From positions 74,604,771 through 74,668,770 of the forward strand of contig OY755039.1 in the NCBI GenBank assembly GCA_963576565.1: 64,000 nucleotides of DNA, read 5' to 3'. Shown piece after piece: positions 1 to 12,270 of this stretch. The stretch comes from Aspidapion aeneum. Its lineage: Eukaryota; Arthropoda; Insecta; Coleoptera; Brentidae. Positions within the stretch are counted from its first letter, which is position 1; each line of letters begins with the position of its first letter. Below the pieces are notes generated by a model. It saw only the letters and a program-made list of their open reading frames with translations. It ran no database searches and was not told the origin of the DNA. A program made the translations under genes and the position numbers.

Positions 1-659
1 TAGATGGTTAAGGTATGTCAAAAAATGCTGAGAAATAATGGATTAAAAAAACCAAAGTAAAACCAGGCCGAGTTTTAATTTGGGGTTGTTCTCGCCATTT
101 GCCAGAACTCCACCATAAAAATTTGTATTCTAGGATCTATTCTGAAAATTTTGACGTATTACGCAATATTGTATTACAAATAGACAACCGAACTGACTGG
201 GTAACATTGATCGAAAAGGAAGGGTGAAAGTTATGACATAGGTTTTTTAAGGAAATCTACAATTGCTTATTTCTAGGGCACTTACCGGGTCGATTTTATT
301 GCTTCTTTTCTGCAGGGCTCTGCTCACAGCATCACCATTACCAAGTTGATTGTATGTAGCACTATATAGTCTAGTCACTTTTGTTGAAGGTAAGGAAGAA
401 CCGAAAATAATGTCCTATTTAGAAAGGGGACAAGTTGGAAGTTTTCTAAATCCTGCGTGCGCATTGCGTTCAATATGCCCAAATATATTTAGACAGTTGC
501 GAGTAAGAAGGAAATGCGCGGTAGGGAATTAAAAATAGGAAAAACTTAAAATTAAAGAAAAACGGTTGTGCTTGAACAATAGCCGTTTACACACCAGAAA
601 ATAAATGCTTGTAGGCATACTTCCCTCCCCTGATGGCTCTTCTCTGCCCATACGCTGAT
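1..659. other. AT-rich stretch, no gene recognised
   Basis: No open frame beyond 60 codons and no TIR or tandem structure was recognised. It ends where the 660-2032 inverted-repeat element begins. Confidence 0.5.
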
Positions 660-2032
660 TAGTTCAATGAATAGAGGCCAAAATAGGGGGGTTACCCTAC
701 AAAAGGTCCGGTAGTTCTGAATTTTGGATATGTTATTAAGCTAAGGAGGGTAGTTAAAAATCTGAGGTGTCGTCATCCCCACCACTGTGCTCCCTCCGCC
801 ATCTTGAAAAAACCATCAAAAATTGGCACTTTTTTTAGTTTTTTGCGTTTAATTTCGTTCCAGTACACTAAATCGCAAAAATTGTTATATGAAATTTTTT
901 AGAGGATATAATTATCTACAATTGGGTGGTACTGTGGTTGTTCTGCGAGCAGTAGTAACGGAGCTAGGTAATTTCCAAAAATGACTAAAATCACGTGCTT
1001 AGGCAAATTTTCAGATTTTTTCTACTTTAGACGGCATAAGCTCCGAAATACTTTGTTCTAGGGAAAAAGTTCTAAGAACATATCTTGTAGAGAATTTTAT
1101 TAGCTACAAAATCCATTCTTTAAATGTATTTTTAAATATTGTAATAGAGTGGGAGTAACTTTTAACTTAAAGTAAGTAAGTTAGAAAATAATCATTTTTT
1201 TTAATTTAGTGCTGTAAACGGCACGTTTTTTATTTATTTTTATTTTTTTGTGTAAATTTAGTGACATACAAAAAGGTAAGAGAGCTTAGGGGTCAAACAC
1301 CTCCTTAAACTAACCACCTCTTCAAAAACCCCCCCAGACCCCCCCAAAATCTAACATATTTAGGTTTTCTCAAATTTCCTCAAAAAATACGCTTCTAAGA
1401 GAAAAATGTGTAATATACTTTATTATAGACAATGAAATTTCCTTTTGAAAAAGGTACAACCCGATGAGGGTCAACTATTTATAAACTCTTCAGCGGCGTC
1501 CGTTAATTGAAGTAATAAAAAAGTAAAAAAATATCCATGTTTTTTTCCATGATTTATTCGATTTTTTTTTAAACCAAGGTGTATAGAACAAAATGTATTA
1601 TACATTATTGTAGCAAATAAAATTTCCTTTAAAATGCTGTACAAGAAAGTCGGATTGGTTTCATGGTTATAAATTCAGAGGCGCCCGTAAATTTAACCAA
1701 TTTAAAAAAATCACAAATTAAAATATTTTTGTTACAAGTTTTATCTAATTTTTTCAAAAACTAAGCCTAATTTAAAAAAATACTATGATGCACTTTATTG
1801 ACAGTAAAATTCTCTTTTCAAGGTGTATACCTCGATGGGGTTTGACTTACAACGAACCCGCCAGCGACGTCCGTAAATGGGAGCCATTTAATTAATTTTT
1901 TTTAAAATTATGTTTTGCACAGGTTTTATTTGATTTTCTGAAAACCATAACCTTATCAAAAAAATTGTTTTTGACTTCATTGTAGTACTACCGGACCTTT
2001 TGTAGGGTAAAACTCCTCTATTCATTGTACTA
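660..2032. mobile_element. Non-autonomous DNA element with terminal inverted repeats
   Basis: The left end reads TAGTTCAATGAATAGAGG and the right end, reverse complemented, reads TAGTACAATGAATAGAGG. A second matching block, CCCTACAAAAGGTCCGGTAG, follows at about 695-714 and is mirrored at about 1985-2006. The inverted arms are about 50 bp and enclose 1.3 kb with no transposase-like frame, so mobility would need an enzyme from elsewhere. The interior holds degenerate tandem repeats (about 1376-1950). The superfamily could not be assigned because no clean target duplication was seen. Confidence 0.65.
1376..1950. repeat. Three degenerate tandem repeats of about 190 bp
   Basis: Similar blocks recur about every 190 bp: a run of the type ACTTTATT...AATTTCC, then a GATGGGGT or GATGAGGG word, then GGCGTCCGTTAA or GACGTCCGTAAA, then an A-rich stretch. 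They lie inside the 660-2032 TIR element and are probably internal repeats of that family. Copies differ widely, so this is an old duplication. Confidence 0.5.
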
Positions 2033-2505
2033 GATGTGCGTTATTATACTTAAATGGGTGATTGTACGAAAAGTGAGTAAAATATCTCCGTTGCTCTAAC
2101 TAACGATCTAATCCGAAGCAAACCAAACCAAACCAGCTTAACTTTACCTTACGCAGATGCGCGTAATGTTATCTAAATACAGAAAATAAGGGATACGTGG
2201 CAAGACTGTGACAAAAAAATTAATTTTATTTTGGGTTGCTCTTTGCCATGTTTCATAATAATAATATTGATTTGTTTCCCATTACGAATCTTTTGGCTAC
2301 AACATTCTTAAGAGATACTTAATAACTAAAATTATTAAAAATATTGTAAGCCGCTCTTCAGCGGAAATACTTTTTTCATGGGTGTGCCTTTCCTTCAATT
2401 TTACCTTTTACCAACTCTAGTAGTTCATCAAAGGATGCTATTGACATTCTGTAGTAGGTAATCAAAAAATCTTCTGGACGCTGCCGTAGCACATTGTATA
2501 AATAA
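2033..2505. other. Unassigned AT-rich spacer
   Basis: No gene or clear repeat structure was seen between two TIR elements. Confidence 0.4.
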
Positions 2506-3200
2506 ACAGGGTGTTTCCTAATTGAATGTCAATATTTATGGGGGTGATTTTTGGGCCCATTTTAAGAAAAAAAACTTCATATGAACATCTGTCCTAATCA
2601 TCTTACCTTTTGAGATACAGGGTGGTAAAGTTTTCAAAAATAAATCATTTATCATTAATATCTACAATACCACTTCAGATATTTTAATGAAATTTGTCAT
2701 ATATGTACTATGAATCAATAGGGATTTTTTTAATCTATCACTTTTTTTTTAAATTTCAGGGCCGTTCGTACATATTTGATCTGCCTATTTTGGCAGACAT
2801 TGATGGCATGCCACTGATTTTTCTTGAAATAAAAATTATTTTTGAAATCCCCAATCATTTCTAACCAAATGATCAATTGACTTTTTCAATCACGGTTTTC
2901 GCTTAAAAAAATAAAAACCGTTTCTCTGCATGATCATAACAATATCGTTAATATGACAATATCATCATGGAGAGACACGTAGATTTTATTTTTTTTAGAT
3001 GAAACCCGTGCGTCGGACTAAAAAAATTCAAGAGATCAAATTTGCTCATAATTGAATACAAATTTAAAAAGTACACTTCACTTCACTGTATCTCAAAAGG
3101 TAAGACGTTTATAGGACATATTATGTTCATAAAGTTTTTTTCTTAAAATGGCCCAAAAATCCCCCCATAAATATTGACATTCAATTAGGAAACACCCTGT
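2506..3200. mobile_element. MITE with long TIRs (ACAGGGTGTTTCC family), long copy
   Basis: The left arm begins ACAGGGTGTTTCCTAATTGA and the right arm is its reverse complement ending CACCCTGT. Pairing continues inward for roughly 80 bp through the words TCAATATTTATGGGGG, TTTTTGGGCC and TTCATATGAACAT. The copy is 695 bp and non-coding. A 184 bp internally deleted relative lies at 22129-22312, which confirms the ends. Neighbouring TA bases fit a Tc1/mariner-like TA target, but that is inference. Confidence 0.8.
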
Positions 3201-3670
3201 ATACACTGGCCGTAGTATAGTTTTTGGCTTTCTTATGGAACTTAATGTCCCCTATTCTGTCTAAATTAATAGGATGAACCCTGTGTATGCGTTTGCATTT
3301 TCTTTTATAAATAGTTAAAAGTAGGTTAATAAGTACCAATTCGTCTTCCATATGGACGCCGTTCTTAAAATCAAATCCAAATACTCAACGGATTTTTTCA
3401 GATATATGTGAGGCACTATACCGGGATTCCGATTCTGAATTCCGGAAGACAATCCGGATGTGAGGCCGGACACCATACCTTCAGTGTAGATAAATAGATA
3501 CACGGTGCCTTAAGGCTCATTTTGAATGGTAGGCTGTTTAAGGCCTTCATAGACAACCTTACATAGTACATACCGTAGCACAGAACACTATACCGTAGTT
3601 TATCAAGCATCAGTCGCAGTAGGCGACTTCAGGATGCCAAACTGATCGGTGATTTGTTGAAATGCTATAT
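3201..3670. other. Unassigned spacer
   Basis: No convincing gene was seen. Short frames overlap on the minus strand around 3315-3610 but show no recognisable domain, and they end arbitrarily. Confidence 0.4.
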
Positions 3671-4544
3671 ACAGGGTCTTCGGCACATGAACCGTCAAAA
3701 TTTTTTGGGATATTGTTGGGGTTATTTGCTACCTTTTCAACCTTGGAACTTGGGTCCTAAGAGTCACGGCTAAAGAGATATTAATTTTTTAATTTTTTTT
3801 CTCAAACGTCTGGAAAAGCCCCATTTTTTTAAAATAATTCTGTAATCTTATGCTTCTTCAACTAATTAATAGATTTGTTAAAATTCATGTACCAAAGGGA
3901 CATACGAAGTTTTTTATTGAAGAACATTAGTGATTTTGTGAAAGAAAATCAATTTCAAAATTAAAAATCAAAAAAAGTATCGATAATTGAGGACTTCATT
4001 TTATTTTAAAAACTTCTTTAGTTGATTACCTTTCCAACGGTGTGCTACAGATTGATAAAAAAAAACATTTCTGTTTTAACACGATCATAAACATAAAATT
4101 ATTATCGCCCGTCTCACGGAATATCCGTATTTTAAAGCCGTCAGAAAGGTAATCAACTAGAGAAGTTTTTAAAAGAAAATTAAGTTTTCAATTGTCGATA
4201 CTTTTTTTAATTTTGAAATTGATTTTCTTTTACAAAATCACTAATGTTCTTTAATAAAAAACCTCGTATGTCCCTTTGGCACATCAATTTTAACAAATCT
4301 ATTAATAAGGTAAAGAAGCATAAGATTACAGAATTATTTTAAAAAAATGGTGCTTTCCCAGACATTAATAAAAAGCTTAGGAGGGTTTAAAGGTGGGATT
4401 TTGGTTAATTTGAGAAAAAAAATTACAAAATTCATATCTCTTTAGTCGTGACTCTTAGGACCCAAGTTCCAAGGTTGAAAAGGTAGCAAATAACCCCAAC
4501 AATATCCAAAAAAAATTTGACGGTTCATGTGCCGAACACCCTGT
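3671..4544. mobile_element. Foldback-type element with arms of about 430 bp
   Basis: Starts ACAGGGTCTTCGGCACATGA and ends with an imperfect complement (TCATGTGCCGAACACCCTGT). The two halves are near mirror images throughout: blocks such as AACCTTGGAACTTGGGTCC, GGGACATACGAAG and GGTAATCAACTA recur inverted. The centre, at about 4080-4110, is the only unpaired part. No coding capacity. The ACAGGGT ends resemble the 2506-3200 family, but the bodies differ. Confidence 0.8.
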
Positions 4545-4895
4545 ATTGTGCCGCCTAGTTTGTGTATCATGCATTAAATTAAAACTAACAGAAAATTAAT
4601 TGTGCAAATGTCAATTTCTCCGCTATACGGGTCAATTGGACGGTTACGTTATTATTTTTATTCTGTCAAGCATTTAAGTGCAGACAAATAGGTTTCCGCA
4701 AGCGTTAGAAACAATAATTTTTCTACGAGCGTCAGGAAAAAATCAAAAAATTAAATTATAAGAAAAATAAACCAAAATACATCTACACCACATCACGCTA
4801 CTTCTTCCGAAAGTGTTTTAACGAAACTTAACATCTTACTTTTACACTATTAGTCCATTTAAAATCAAGGTAAAAGGTCCTGAAATTGCAAAACG

Positions 4896-5570
4896 GATGA
4901 GACCACTTGTCCCCTACGTATTTTGGGCCGCTGATCACGAAAATGAGGGTTAAAGCTACCGCCAATGGTTGGAACACCCTTAAAAATGCAAAAAACACCC
5001 CTAAATAGAGGTGTTTTTCGAATATTTTCGTTATTTTGCAAATTTAGTCATCCTATATGTTTTTGGGGGCGGTGATTACGAAAATGGGGGTGAAAACTTG
5101 CATTACAGGGTGGAACCACCCCTAAAATTGGGGAAAAAAACTCCCCGAAATGGGGGTGTTTTTCGACTAAAAGTGTTTTTTTGCCAATTAAGACATCTAA
5201 TATGTTTTTTGGGGCGCTGATGAGACCACTTGTCCCCTACGTATTTTGGGCCGCTGATCACGAAAATGAGGGTTAAAGCTACCGCCAGTGGTTGGAACAC
5301 CCTTAAAAATGCAAAAAACACCCCTAAATAGGGGTGTTTTTCGAATATTTTCGTTTTTTTGCCAATTAAGACATCTTATATGTTTTTTGGCGCGCTCATT
5401 ACGAAAATGATGGTTACAACTTGCCCCAATGCTCGAACCACCCCCAAAATCGCACAAAACACCCCTAACAAGGGGTGTTTTTCGACTAAAAGTTTTTTTG
5501 CCAATTAAGACATCTTATATGTTTTTTGGGGCGCTGATTACGAAAATGATGGTTACAACTTGTAGATAAG
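4896..5570. repeat. Tandem repeat of about 140 bp with a strong hairpin in each unit
   Basis: The anchor GCTGAT(C/T)ACGAAAATG recurs at about 4930, 5068, 5252, 5392 and 5532, giving spacings near 140 bp. Each unit also carries a hairpin of the form AACACCCCTAAATAGAGGTG or AACTCCCCGAAATGGGGGTG. The blocks 4899-5056 and 5221-5378 are nearly identical and start with GAGACCACTTGTCCCC, showing a multi-unit duplication. Reading frames through this region are by-products of the repeat. Confidence 0.75.
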
Positions 5571-5777
5571 GTAACATAAATAATGTAAATAAAATTCTTC
5601 TATTTTGGAAACGCAGGGCAGCAACAGTCCGTTGAGGTTTTCGTGAACTCGACACTCAGTAAAGGCAATTCGGCTCGTAGCTTTTGAAAATAAAATTTAA
5701 AATTCTATGTAAACAATAATTTTGTAGTAAGTGCCTCGCTACGAGGCCAAACAATTCATGCTCAAGTGAATACAAGG

Positions 5778-6060
5778 CAGTGGCGGATCCAGGGGGGGCA
5801 CTAGGGGCACTTGCCCCCCCCCCCCCCGAGAATTTTTTGAATATACAAAAAATTAGTAAAAAGTAATGTTTTTGCTCATAAAAATACAAAATTTTTGTTT
5901 GCGGCGCATGTTAATGTGTGTCTATTGTTATTATCATCAAAATTACAACCACTGACTAATTTAATAAAATGCTGCTTAAAAAATTATATACCGTTTTTTA
6001 CCAACAGAAAATGTTACCTAAAGTGCCCCCCCCCGAGAAGCACCTCTGGATCCGCCCTTG
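5778..6060. mobile_element. hAT-like MITE (CAGTGGCGGATCC ends)
   Basis: The left end CAGTGGCGGATCCAGG faces the right end CTGGATCCGCCCTTG. The word ACAAGGCA follows the right end and also overlaps the left boundary (5772-5779), consistent with an 8 bp target duplication, though the exact edge is ambiguous by 2 bp. Long C tracts lie just inside both ends. It contains no transposase. Confidence 0.7.
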
Positions 6061-7136
6061 ACAAGGCAAACAATTTCAAGGCGCGTATTCACTTTAGTAT
6101 GAATGCAAACGAAGCATTCGTTTGGTCCCGCTGCGAGGCTTGCGAAGTAGCAGTTTGCTAAACCTCGCCTATGTAACATTTATTTATCAATAAAGACGAT
6201 CTATTATAATTATATAATTCTGCCTCAAATGAATACGCGGCTTAAGGTCCGGCGGCTAATCGTCCGCGGTGAATTGTCGCATTCCCTGTCTGATTACCTA
6301 TCCTAGGTATGCGATATTTCATACAAAACCATTTTTTTCTTTTGTTTACTTTTTCTTGCCTGATTTTGTGGTGCTTCATTTAGATCACTGCACACACATT
6401 TGTTGTTCTTTAACTATACCATCTTTCCCACACAAGTGGAGTAATATTCCGATCCAAATATGTATTCACTATCAATATTAATAATTGTGCTTTACATTTG
6501 CCATGTTTGTTTCTGCAAAATGCAAATATTTTAACCAAAATTACAAAAAGCGTCTTTGCTACCGACTCGTATCAACTCGCAGCGAAACGCAACTAATGGT
6601 GATGTTCAGGTAGTGGGACTGCTATACTATAGAGGGCGCTGCCATCGTATATATTTTTTTAATGTTCAAAAAAACAAAACATTTATTAGCTTCATATATC
6701 CTAAATTTAACGTTAGAAGTGAGATCTAGGAAAAACATTATAAAAATAACCATATATGGATGGCATTATTTTTAATGTTAGTGAAATTAAGGTTTTTTTA
6801 ATGCTGGTTTCTTAACGTTATTAAGAAATATATTTTTGGTAATGCTTTTACATGAAATTTTCGTTAGGATTTTTTTTTAATGTCAAAAATTGACTTAATT
6901 TTAACACAAATTTGTGTTAGAAAAAAAAACATTTTTTTTCGACATCTATTTAACGTTTTTTACGATTTTGTGCTTAGTGGGAATCTCTCTAGCTGATTAA
7001 ATCGCTAAATTCGCGGCAACTTGATGCAATGTGGAACCTACTTAATAAAATGTTAAGAAACGTCGTCGTTTTTGAATAAAATTTAATTTGAAATAAAAAA
7101 CCAAAAAAGATTAATGAGCCAAGGATGTCAGAAAGT
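6061..7136. other. Unassigned AT-rich stretch
   Basis: Poly-T and poly-A rich sequence with short frames only. No domain, TIR pair or tandem array was recognised. Confidence 0.4.
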
Positions 7137-7333
7137 CCAGATAGCAAGGGGTCATCAAATGAGGTATTTTTTTGTCGAAAAGTGGTCATCTACCAAAAAT
7201 GTCTTTAAGGCGTCAGTTATTTGACGTCTTTTCGCCGTGTAGTTTTTGACGTTTTTTTGGGTGTGTCTTTTGAACCTCATAAAAAGGTCATTTACACGTC
7301 AGGTAAATAAAAACGTCACCTTGCTATACCTGG
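7137..7333. mobile_element. MITE of the CCAGGTAGCAAGG family, short copy
   Basis: Begins CCAGATAGCAAGGGGTCATC and ends CACCTTGCTATACCTGG, an inverted pair. The interior is full of GACGT words and matches parts of the 887 bp relative at 18882-19768 (for example CTTTAAGGCGTCAGTTA inverted). About 197 bp, non-coding. Confidence 0.7.
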
Positions 7334-8105
7334 TTAGAATTAATTTAGTCAATTAGATAGCCGTGCATAAGAAAATCTGACCGTGTACGGCGTACTATAT
7401 CGCTCCCGCCGAGACCTAGCCACCGCTCGACCCGTACGAACGGACACAAGTTGCCGGTTTCCTGCGATCACTTGGAACCCGGGTACCAATGTTGGTTCTT
7501 TATTGTGTCGTAAATAATATCAACGGTTTCTCGCCTCTCGGTTACATTCCATATTTCCCGGAAAAACTCTGTTTTTAGTAATGAAACATTTGTTCACAGA
7601 TGTTTTCTTACCGGGTGTGTTGGTTTAAAGTTGTTGAATGAGTTTAGTGTCCTTCTTTTAAAGTGTGAATTGTGGTAAAATTTGGAATGCAAGTTCTAAG
7701 CATGGAACTACTTTCGCTGTAAGGAGACCCGCTTGTTAGTATTTAGGTAGGTGTGCCTTAAAATAATTGGTTCTATTTTTATTATACCTATAATATGTTG
7801 ATGTAGGCATATTTCATTATAGGATAATTCTTAAAATACATCCAAAGGTCCAATTACAGGCTAAAATTTTACAAGAGAAAAGGGACAGTGATTGCAGCAA
7901 CTAGCAAATAAAGCGTAATATAACTATGCGACGTCGAAGACGACATCAAGAATATTGGAATAAGAAGGTGGCGAAGAATCGTACCAGGGAGGGCAGAATG
8001 TAGGTCTCTGGTTAATCAGGCTAAAACCCACCACGGGTTGTAATGCCATTTGAAGAAGAAGAAATAAATATACGACTGCTGTGGCGGCCAACCTGTTAAA
8101 GAAAA
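7334..8105. other. Unassigned stretch with one less AT-rich segment
   Basis: The part at about 7375-7500 is richer in G+C than its surroundings and contains words such as CCGCCGAGACC. No open frame or splice structure could be supported. The rest is AT-rich with nothing recognised. Confidence 0.35.
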
Positions 8106-8260
8106 CAGTGGGGTATATATATAAAAGGGGGCCGAGCCCCGCCGATGCTAAGATTTTTTAGATATTTTCCACATATTTCATAAAATACGGTTCGGGGGTC
8201 TCGGGCCCCCACAAAACTGTCTCGGGCCCACCCCGAAACTTTTTTCTACATACGCCACTG
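8106..8260. mobile_element. hAT-like MITE (CAGTGGCGTATA family), diverged copy
   Basis: Left end CAGTGGGGTATATATA and right end CATACGCCACTG. The interior shares the family core GCTAAGATTTTTTAGATATT, CCACATATTTCAT and TCTCGGGCCCAC with the copies at 15344, 24394 and 56525. The flanking octamers AAAGAAAA and AAAGGAAA differ at one base, a decayed 8 bp target duplication. Confidence 0.75.
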
Positions 8261-8683
8261 AAAGGAAAAACTAAAATAGAGAAAGAAAATTATATTTAAG
8301 TTTTCAATAAATAAATGCTTATAGAAAAAAATATTTTATTATTTCGTTCCTTTTAAAACAATGTTTAATTTTTTTTAATTGTGCCTCTGTATTTCCTGTT
8401 ATATTACCTTCAAATGCACCGTAAGCATTTAAGCGCGAGTATAGGATAATTTGCGATTAATTCATTGTTGCTCACATACAAAACTCCATGGAAAAATTCG
8501 GCACTTTTTAGTTGTGTCCTCTGTCTAGTATCACGAAAGAGTAGAGCTTTCGTAAAAACAACCCTCTAAACTACTTCTTAGAATTGTTTCTTGATAGTCT
8601 ATTCTGATAGTCTTCTTTTTACAAGCTTAGCTTCAGATGTTCTGTCTAACTATCTAACTAATTATCTATCAAATCTTGTGAAG
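8261..8683. other. Unassigned spacer
   Basis: No gene or repeat was recognised. Confidence 0.4.
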
Positions 8684-8930
8684 CGTTTTTGACACACTTC
8701 CCATTATCCGATTTGGATGAAATTTGGTACACACATAGTGGTCCCATGACAATACAACATTAAGAAAAAAATATCCTACCACCCCTACCCCCACCCCTTC
8801 TATAGAAAAATGTGTTTTTGACACAATTCCCGTTATCCGATTTGGATAAAATTTGGTATACACATAGTGGTCCGATGATAATATAACAATAAGAAAAAAA
8901 TATCCATCCAACCATTTCCAAACAACTCAC
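8684..8930. repeat. Tandem duplication of about 130 bp
   Basis: GTTTTTGACACACTTCCC at 8684 recurs as GTTTTTGACACAATTCCC at 8814. Both are followed by a TATCCGATTTGGAT(G/A)AAATTTGGTA segment and ATAGTGGTCC. The overlapping minus-strand frames here simply translate the repeat. Confidence 0.7.
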
Positions 8931-11744
8931 GATCAGCGATTTCATTATAATCTAGAAAAAACTTTTCTGTTCTGTTGAACAAATATTTAAAATAAAAAGT
9001 AGAAAATAAATTGGCAAAAAATTTTTGTTAAGTCACAAGCTTTTATAAAATGCACTAAAAATTAAAAAATAATTTTCTAACATTCTAATATTATCATAAT
9101 AATAAAAGCGATGACCGACTGATGGAAATTTTGACGATGTTAGCACGATAAGATATCCAATAATACTCGTTTTTCCCCAAGAAAATGATGTCTCTGTTCA
9201 AGACAAAGATGATATAGTTTGTATTTTGCCACCCCTACAAGAAAAAACGGGAATTTATACTTTTAATATTGATTTTAAAAAATATTCATTTTAGGTAAGA
9301 TTAGGATTACTTTGCTTAACTTTATTAATAATGTTGATAAAAAATGTTCTTACTAAGTAACTAGTTTATATTTTAAGTTTGACTGGTTTTGTTTTTAATA
9401 AGGAAGCGAATTTGTTAGCAATAGGCAGAGAGGATTTGATTATTTGAAATAAACGTTTTTTTCATTAATAATTAGTATTTACTTACTTATTATTTTTCAA
9501 TGCACAATTCAAGAATAACATTTTTAAAAGATTATTAAAGTGTAATGACGTCCCAAAGACGTACTTATTTTAAAATACGCCTGTGTAAAAAAAGGCTTTT
9601 CCTGATCTTTTACAAAAATAAAATTATCGTCTATATAAAGCTAAAACATGGAAATAATACATTTATTGGAGCCGATAATGTAGCTTATTGTTAAATAGGA
9701 GTTTTTAATAAAAATATCCAAAAATTGTTGCAAAGTATCACCACCTTACGGTACTGTAAGTAAGTGGAAATATTCTATTCTGTGAGCGAAAATTGCAGAC
9801 ACAACATGTTTGTCAACGGTTGCACTAGTTTTAAAACGTAGGAAAAACAAACCGCAATGTACCTAACAGATGTTTTCGCTTTGTGTACCGTTAGCAATTC
9901 GCGTTTCCCGGTGCAGAACCCTGCTGTACGAACCACAAACCTAGTAATTCGCCAAAGTCAATGAATGTGTGTAATCATTGCCAAAGTGTACTTTTAAGAA
10001 ATTAGGGACTAATAGTGCTGGGCACTATTCCGACAGTTGTCCATTAAAAACTGACAGATGACCTTTCGAAACTCACATTTCAAAGTCGAATTTATCACGA
10101 TACACTCACAGATTAGGTAAATAAGTATGATACACTAACACACGGTATGTCAGCGCGCATCAATATATACTGGGCATCACGCTTGATTGTCAAGAAGGCG
10201 CTGACTGTGATGTAGCACGGCACCCCGACACAAAATAAGATTCTCGAACGTACCACTATCTAATCTAATCGTGTCATTGACTGAACTTACACATTATTAT
10301 CCAATTATTTACCATCTCTTTTTAAGTTAATGTATTAGTAAAGGCGCCTAATACTCTTAAACAATCATGATATCAATAAACAAACAGTGGTCTACTCGTT
10401 TTATTTACTAAACTCACACATTGTCATCCCGCTACTTACTCTCTCGTTTTAACTCAAATTAGTGGGACGGGCACACCCAATCTAAAACAGTCTTGGGATT
10501 AGTTTGCAAATAGAAGTATTTATAAGATGTCATTTTGACAATCAATGTCAATTGACTTTCTTCCATCAGCACACAGTGGGCTCGCGGACCTGATTTTTCG
10601 CCAAAAAAGTTAAATTAAATACATAATGAAACTTCTGAACATCTTTACCAAAAAAGAGTAGATAGTCCAGTAGGCCTTGAAAAAACTTTTATTTGATTGA
10701 CGCAACTTTAAGAAGTGTCATGTCTCCTTTCAACGGAACGCGGTAAAGTACCATATTTGCATGGCGATTTGATCCAGATTTAAAGCCATTTTGCGACAAT
10801 ATTTTATGATGTATAAAATTCTCATAAAATATATCTTGTAGAGGGAGGTAAGTAGATTTTATCCCTGTACATTTTGATTTTAATTTTGATGTATAGACAG
10901 GTATGGTAATGGTTTTTGCTTGGGATTTCTGAAATTCTATAAAAATATAGATTTCTTATAAATGTTGGACAAAAATTTTGCTTTAGTTATCAACCGTTTT
11001 CTTGAAATTTTTATTTTCTTAAAGAGTACATACACATATCTTTCAAAAAATACATTTTAAAATCTGCTGCCACAAGCCCATATGAAAGATATTATTAATT
11101 TACTAAAAAGGGATTTCTTCGAGAAAAAGTTATATATGGCCAGTCTTAATAAAAGTGCTTGTTTATTATTTTTAAAACACTTCAGGCTTAACATAACAAT
11201 TAAAAATAAAAAAATTATACATTAATAAAAAATACAAATAATGTAAAGATTATTTAAAAAATAACAAGTTAAAAATAAAAAAAATTTTAATGTTCAAAAA
11301 TCAAATAAAAAGAACAGATGAAGTTAACTTTAACAGGTTGGATTGTTTATGAAAAAAAAAGATAAAAAAAATTCTAAGGTAAACGGTTCTATTTTGAATC
11401 ATCAGCAGTTTACCAAATCTGACTTTTAATAAACTAATATAAAAACGTGGACGCTTTAAAAATATTTATTTTGTTGGACTTACAAACAAATTTTTCTAGA
11501 AAAATCATTCTTAATTAATTATGCAGTTGTTAAACTTGCAGGTTCTTATCCGCTACAAACTCAGGGTTACGTTCGTAATATTTTATAGTTTTTGGTACAG
11601 CCAAAGAATAATATTGTTCAACTCATTTTAATATTAAAATTTTTTAGTTTGCTTTTTAGATTTATTATTATGGAAACTTTTCATCCTTTCCAATGCAGCT
11701 TTGTTACGAATTACACGATGAGCTCAATTTAACCTTAAACAACC
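8931..11744. other. Long AT-rich stretch without a recognisable gene
   Basis: There is no reading frame of 60 codons or more. The part from about 9790 to 10600 is less AT-rich and could hold unrecognised regulatory or transposon sequence, but no paired ends were found. The remainder is homopolymer-rich. Confidence 0.4.
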
Positions 11745-12270
11745 CCAAGTACTAAATTTGACACAAATCGGTTTATAAATAGGATAGACTATTCGATAAG
11801 GATTTTGGGTCCACCGTGCTAGTTTTGTTTGTTTGAGTAAAAAATTGTAATAAGCGACGTTAAACACCGTAGAGTTCCAAATTTAATACATCGGCTCATA
11901 AATGTAAACGTGTTCAATTTCGGATCCGCCATGATATATTTTTTTAGGGTTTAAATCAGAAATCTTAATTGTCAGCTTTATACACTTCAAAGATCCAGTT
12001 TTGATACATATCGGTTTATAAATGGAAAACTCTGCCCTTTTCAATCTGCCTTGTAATTTTTTTAAAGTCTGATTTCATAATTATAATCAGCGACTTTAGA
12101 CACGCCAAAGTTCTAAATTTGATACCTCTTGGTAAACGAGTTTTAAATTTAAGTCAAAAATAATATTTAGCGCCTATTAACACACCAAAGTTCTAAATTT
12201 TATACTTATTGGTTGATAAATAGGAAACTTCGCCATTTTGGATCCGTATTTTGATTGATAATTACTTTTC
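11745..12270. repeat. Degenerate tandem repeat of about 120 bp (AAGTTCTAAATTT... family)
   Basis: Four or so units share the order CAAAGTTCTAAATTTGATAC, then a TATCGGTTTATAAAT word, then a TCGCCATTTTGGATCCG word. The same word order appears in the core of the foldback element at 13266-14640, so the two loci carry one repeat family. Non-coding. Confidence 0.55.

Noticed and set aside
5103..5457. Overlapping minus frames with shared ending peptides
   Set aside because: They translate the 140 bp tandem array.
7375..7500. Less AT-rich patch as a promoter or 5' exon
   Set aside because: No open frame, splice or core-promoter pattern could be defended.
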